Program-made: the position numbers and the translations under genes
In this document: positions 8,001 through 10,023 of the stretch, piece after piece
How the letters are laid out: each line of letters begins with the position of its first letter
How positions within the stretch are numbered: position 1 is the first letter of the stretch
Assembly: GCA_016784425.1 (NCBI GenBank)
Contig: JADHUQ010000079.1
Location: 1 to 10,023, forward strand
DNA length: 10,023 bases
Direction: 5' to 3'
Origin: Candidatus Delongbacteria bacterium
GTDB lineage: Bacteria; CAIWAD01; BS150m-G50
Notes under the pieces: generated by a model
What the model was told of the DNA's origin: nothing
What the model saw: the letters and a program-made list of their open reading frames with translations, nothing else
Database searches by the model: none

Positions 8001-8414
8001 CTCAGCGGCAAGATCTATGCCCGCAATGTGCCCCGCGGTCAACTGATCGGGGGAGAACCGTGGGCCAAATGGCATCGTCCTTCCATCGTCGTTATGTGTG
8101 AAGGCAACTACTCCGACGCCCACTATTTCCCCTGGGCTTATCGTGAACTGGGAATTGGTCAACTGGTCGGTATGCCGGTTCCTGGTACAGCCACCTCGGT
8201 CTGGTGGGAAACCCAGCAGGATCGCACTCTTTACTTCGGCATACCTGAGGTGGGTATCATCGACAACCGTGACCACTATCTCGAAAATCAACAGCTGGAA
8301 CCGGATTATCTGGTCAATAACGATCCCTCAGCGCTTGCCGAAGGGCGGGACCTTCAACTGGAGAAAGCGGTAGAGGTGCTGCTGCAGCAGTTGGCGGCTG
8401 AGGGAACCGATTAG
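5079..8414 (+). CDS. Tricorn protease homologue
   Basis: A 1111-residue serine protease of the tricorn family (S41-like core), which trims oligopeptides to di- to tetrapeptides. Residues about 1-28 form a hydrophobic signal sequence or anchor, so it acts outside the cytoplasm. Repeated SPDG- and WSHDG-type blades make two propellers, about 33-315 and 333-725. A charged insert (582-609; acidic, then a Lys/Arg run) lies in the second. A helical domain (about 736-796) contributes Ser794-His795 in NASHTG. A PDZ-like domain spans about 810-896. The C-terminal core (about 917-1111) has DTRFNGGGN (958-966), the nucleophile Ser1012-Asp1013 in EGNYSDAHYF, and Glu1069 in LENQQLEPD. By family alignment these match Thermoplasma tricorn Ser745/His746, Ser965/Asp966 and Glu1023, so the enzyme looks active. 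The length is normal. It follows the C45-like gene by 23 bp and is probably translated from the same mRNA. Confidence 0.93.
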   Translation: MTNRYFPKLVPLTCLISTLLVLFKVTAADCVEPLWLRYPAISPDGSVILFCYGGDIYRVDSAGGTAIPLTLSEGHDTRPVWSHDGRLIAFASDRYGSFDVFVMPADGGTATRITFHSAADFPSDFTSSDDGVIFSSARLDTRSSIAFPSGAMSELYEVSVNGGRPRMLLTTPALDARWDSAGERLLYHDCKGYEDDWRKHHLSSIARDIWLHTPATGEHSRVTAFAGEDRNPVWISGGTAFHYLSEEGGATADWGGNSNVWRYDLQTGAREQLTFLQQHPVRFLSSSVSGDLCFSYNGILYRLPAGTTEPQRLQVEIRNDVRNTTQEYIQLNQGITEMALSPNGRELAFVLRGEIFVTATDYAATRRITDTPEQERSVSFSPDGRELLYAAEREDSWNIYRSRLTREEEQYFHSGSTWREEPLLTPVTDVFQPAFSPDGKEVAFLEERTILRVLNLASGQIRTVLPGEWNYSYADGDQWYEWSPAGDWFLVQYIDRNRWSGEVGLVPTAGDADPINLTLSGYEDFHPRWMMDGKMMIWLSDRYGMRSHGSWGSQDDVFALFFTRQAWDEFQLDPAEFELVKEQRGDEEQDEEEDDDGGDKKRKKKRDKKPHSFTPPELPDPLLPELEGIEDRRARLTRHSSRLADAVLEPKGEKLYYLARFEKGYDLWEYEHRAGEIRLLTKLAAKRAGSLTWDREKERLFLLADGAMLQINPESGEQKKVEYSAEMRLQAAAEREYIFDHAWRQMLKKFYVEDMHGVDWVFYRDNYRQFLPHINNNYDLAELLSELLGELNASHTGSGFRAHDPGGTATASLGIFIDPAWSANGLRIAEIIEQGPLQKADTHITDGTVIEQIEGQPILAGENWYPLLDRRAGVLTELALYDPASGDHWQEIVKPISGGEERELLYQRWIETRRLRAAEISDGRIGYVHVRNMSDNSFRETFAEILGRHSGMEALVVDTRFNGGGNLTDDLATFLSGKIYARNVPRGQLIGGEPWAKWHRPSIVVMCEGNYSDAHYFPWAYRELGIGQLVGMPVPGTATSVWWETQQDRTLYFGIPEVGIIDNRDHYLENQQLEPDYLVNNDPSALAEGRDLQLEKAVEVLLQQLAAEGTD

Positions 8415-8474
8415 TAGTTGTAGGGTGAAACAGTCAACGGTCGGTTACGATCCGCAGAAAGCAGTGAACTATGG

Positions 8475-8523
8475 TATTGCTACAGATAGATGACCGAATT
8501 CAGAAAGTCATTCTATAGCAATA
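8475..8523 (+). repeat. AT-rich imperfect inverted repeat after the tricorn gene
   Basis: Arms 8475-8486 (TATTGCTACAGA) and 8512-8523 (TCTATAGCAATA) are complementary at 11 of 12 positions around a 25-nt loop. Inside the loop, TGAC (8491-8494) and GTCA (8507-8510) can pair further. The element lies between the tricorn stop and the GC-rich terminator hairpin. It could be a 3'-end RNA structure, part of a small RNA, or an old repeat. No copy elsewhere in the window. Confidence 0.5.
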
Positions 8524-8544
8524 GGATTAACCGATAATAGAAAC

Positions 8545-8570
8545 GGCGGCAGCTCCCGGGAGTTGTCGCC
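8545..8570. terminator. Bidirectional hairpin terminator between convergent genes
   Basis: A GC-rich stem pairs 8545-8555 with 8560-8570 (GGCGGCAGCTC / GAGTTGTCGCC, two G-T wobbles) around a CCGG loop. The plus strand continues ATTTTCC; the minus strand continues GTTTCTATTATC. Neither is a pure U tract, but the position, 130 nt after the tricorn stop and 72 nt beyond the TolC stop, fits termination of both converging transcripts. Confidence 0.65.
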
Positions 8571-8642
8571 ATTTTCCTTACACTGTTGCACGCCAGATAC
8601 CGTTACCAGGTAAAATGTTGCTCTTGAAAGCTGGCCCCTGGA

Positions 8643-9977
8643 CTACTCGCTCAGATCCGCTTCACCCAGAGCCAGCTGCCAATCGAACCAGGCATTCATG
8701 TACTCCCAGGCCGCAGAATAATAACCGAGCTGCGCGTTGTCGTAATAGAGACGGGCGTCCTTCAACTCCAGCTGTGACACCAATCCGCTTTCAACACCAT
8801 TTTCGGCGATACTGAACGCTTTAGCCGCGACGGTGCGGTTTGCCAGGGCGACAGCAATACGATTATGAGACTCGTTCAGGCGCAACCAGACATTTTCCAG
8901 TTCGGTTTGAATCTCCCCCTCCCGCCGCTCCAGCCGGAGCTGGTTTTTGCTCAACTCCAGACGCGATCTCTGTACCTGAGCGGAAGTATAACCGCCGGTG
9001 AAAATGGGAATATTGAGTGTAAGTCCGGCAATCCAGCTGTTATTGCGGTTGTCATCTACAGCCCAATCATCCGCCTGGGAGCTGTAGGCATAAATGAAGC
9101 TGCCATCCAGTGAGGGATAATAGCCGGAGCGTTGCGCCTTGACACCGGTACGTCGTAATTTCTCCTCCCAGAGCAGGGCGTTATAGTCGGGACGATGCTG
9201 CAGTACCTGCTGCAGGTTGGGTCTCGCCGGTGGTTCCGGCAGGGTTTCCAGATCACCCTGCAGTTTCAGTTCAGCCTCCAGCGACCAGCCGGCCAGCTGC
9301 CGCAGATTGTTATAGGCCAGCTCCAGGTTACGTTCCGCCCGGGATATCTCCGGAAGCAGGCTTTGCCAGCGCAGTTGTGCCTGCAGAAGCGCAAACTCCG
9401 AGGTAAGTCCTTCTGCGTATCGCACCTCCATTTCGTGGAAGTTCTCCGCCGCATTTTCCATGGCTGCACGGGTAATCTCCAGCACCTCCTCCAGCAGCAA
9501 TGTGCTATAGAACGCCTTGCGTGCCCAGGTGAAGACTCCCTGGCGGGAAACCGCGTAAACCTCATCGGTAAGCTGTTCATACTGATCGGATGCCTGCAGG
9601 GCGTAGCCGACATTGAAACTGAACAGGGTCTGGCTGAGGACAACGTTGAAGGCGTATTCGTTGTTCCGGTTTATCGGAAAACTGATAGGCACATCGCTGA
9701 TATCTCCCAGGCTGTCAGCGGTGGGCATCTCCACGAACAGGTAGTTGCGTTTCAGGTTGCGTCGATAACTCCCCTGGGCGCCGATCTTAGGTAAAGCCAG
9801 TGACAGCGCCTCCCGTTTCTGTGTAGCAGCCAATGCTACATCACGTAACGCAAGTTGCAGATCGGGGTTGTTGGCGTCGACCGCCTGCAAAAACTGAGTT
9901 ATGGTATAGTTCGCGTACTGTGCAGAGAGCGGTTTCAGGAACAACAGCAGGATGATCAGGCTAAGCAGGTTCTTCAT
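8643..9977 (-). CDS. TolC-family outer membrane efflux protein
   Basis: A 444-residue outer-membrane factor: a trimeric beta-barrel with a long periplasmic helical tunnel that joins an inner-membrane pump and adaptor to export drugs, metals, metabolites or proteins. The signal peptide is MKNLLSLIILLLFLKPLSA, cleaved near residue 19 or 20. Two tandem OEP repeats are visible. In the first, ALPKIGAQGSYRRN (61-74) opens a strand pair, followed by long helices (about 125-230). In the second, YYPSLDGSFIYAYSS (286-300) and LTLNIPIFTGGYTSAQVQRS (319-338) are hallmark strands, followed by helices to about 435. LPEPPARPNLQQVLQHRPDY (246-265) is the usual linker. Length is typical. AAGGAG (9990-9985) sits 7 nt before the ATG. 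It is probably the last gene of an efflux operon entering from the right. The exported substrate cannot be inferred. Confidence 0.93.
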   Translation of the reverse strand: MKNLLSLIILLLFLKPLSAQYANYTITQFLQAVDANNPDLQLALRDVALAATQKREALSLALPKIGAQGSYRRNLKRNYLFVEMPTADSLGDISDVPISFPINRNNEYAFNVVLSQTLFSFNVGYALQASDQYEQLTDEVYAVSRQGVFTWARKAFYSTLLLEEVLEITRAAMENAAENFHEMEVRYAEGLTSEFALLQAQLRWQSLLPEISRAERNLELAYNNLRQLAGWSLEAELKLQGDLETLPEPPARPNLQQVLQHRPDYNALLWEEKLRRTGVKAQRSGYYPSLDGSFIYAYSSQADDWAVDDNRNNSWIAGLTLNIPIFTGGYTSAQVQRSRLELSKNQLRLERREGEIQTELENVWLRLNESHNRIAVALANRTVAAKAFSIAENGVESGLVSQLELKDARLYYDNAQLGYYSAAWEYMNAWFDWQLALGEADLSE

Positions 9978-10023
9978 CTGGCATCTCCTTCCTTGGAGGG
10001 GGCTGCAGCAGGGCTTGTCTTTG
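9974..10023 (-). CDS. Probable C-terminal tail of the gene upstream of TolC
   Basis: In one minus-strand frame the last 16 codons of the window read KTSPAAAPSKEGDAR then TGA, and that TGA overlaps the TolC start as ATGA. This matches the coupling between the two antiporter genes, and an Ala/Pro/Lys-rich tail is common at the end of pump or adaptor proteins. A second frame is also open and ends inside the TolC gene (QRQALLQPPPRKEMPDEEPA, TAG), so the choice is tentative. No function can be assigned from 15 residues. Confidence 0.35.
   Translation of the reverse strand, partial: KTSPAAAPSKEGDAR

Noticed and set aside
7767..8291. Minus-strand ORF of 174 codons opposite the tricorn catalytic core.
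   Set aside because: The sense frame holds the conserved Ser-Asp and Glu catalytic motifs; the antisense frame is a shadow.
9195..9794. Plus-strand ORF of 199 codons opposite the TolC gene.
   Set aside because: Gln/Leu-rich antisense of TolC helices, with no start signal or family match.

Overview
This window looks like ordinary chromosomal DNA from a Gram-negative bacterium with an outer membrane. An LptF/LptG-type lipopolysaccharide export permease, a TolC-type outer-membrane channel and a secreted hydrolase ending in a Por/type IX secretion (T9SS) sorting domain all point that way. The T9SS-type tail together with a bacterial tricorn protease suggests an FCB-group lineage or a candidate phylum near it (Bacteroidota relatives, Cloacimonadota, Marinimicrobia, KSB1/Calditrichota). 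I cannot place it more precisely by eye. Base composition looks even, and I see no insertion sequence, phage gene, tRNA, rRNA or CRISPR array.

Layout. Positions 1-717 (minus) hold the N-terminal 239 residues of an LptF/LptG permease that runs off the left edge. Positions 933-3385 (minus) hold two different cation:proton antiporter-fold membrane proteins. They are joined by a 4-base ATGA overlap, so they are surely co-translated. The second-translated one (933-2216) keeps the family's membrane-embedded aspartate. The first-translated one (2213-3385) appears to have arginine there. A 140-bp divergent intergenic region follows. Then come two plus-strand genes 23 bp apart: a signal-peptide-bearing C45-like Ntn-hydrolase with a T9SS-type C-terminal domain (3526-5055), and a complete tricorn protease homologue (5079-8414). 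The 228-bp convergent gap downstream contains an AT-rich imperfect hairpin and then a strong GC-rich hairpin that probably terminates both sides. Positions 8643-9977 (minus) encode a TolC-family outer-membrane factor. Its start codon probably overlaps the stop of an upstream gene that lies almost wholly outside the window.

How the genes may work together. The hydrolase and tricorn genes form a likely operon for breaking down peptides or acylated amines outside the cytoplasm: one enzyme is probably exported to the surface or medium, the other sits in or across the envelope. The antiporter pair is the most interesting element. One partner with and one without the ion-binding acid suggests an obligate heterodimer, or a regulatory or transport-dead subunit. 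The TolC gene is presumably the last gene of an efflux operon whose pump components lie to the right.
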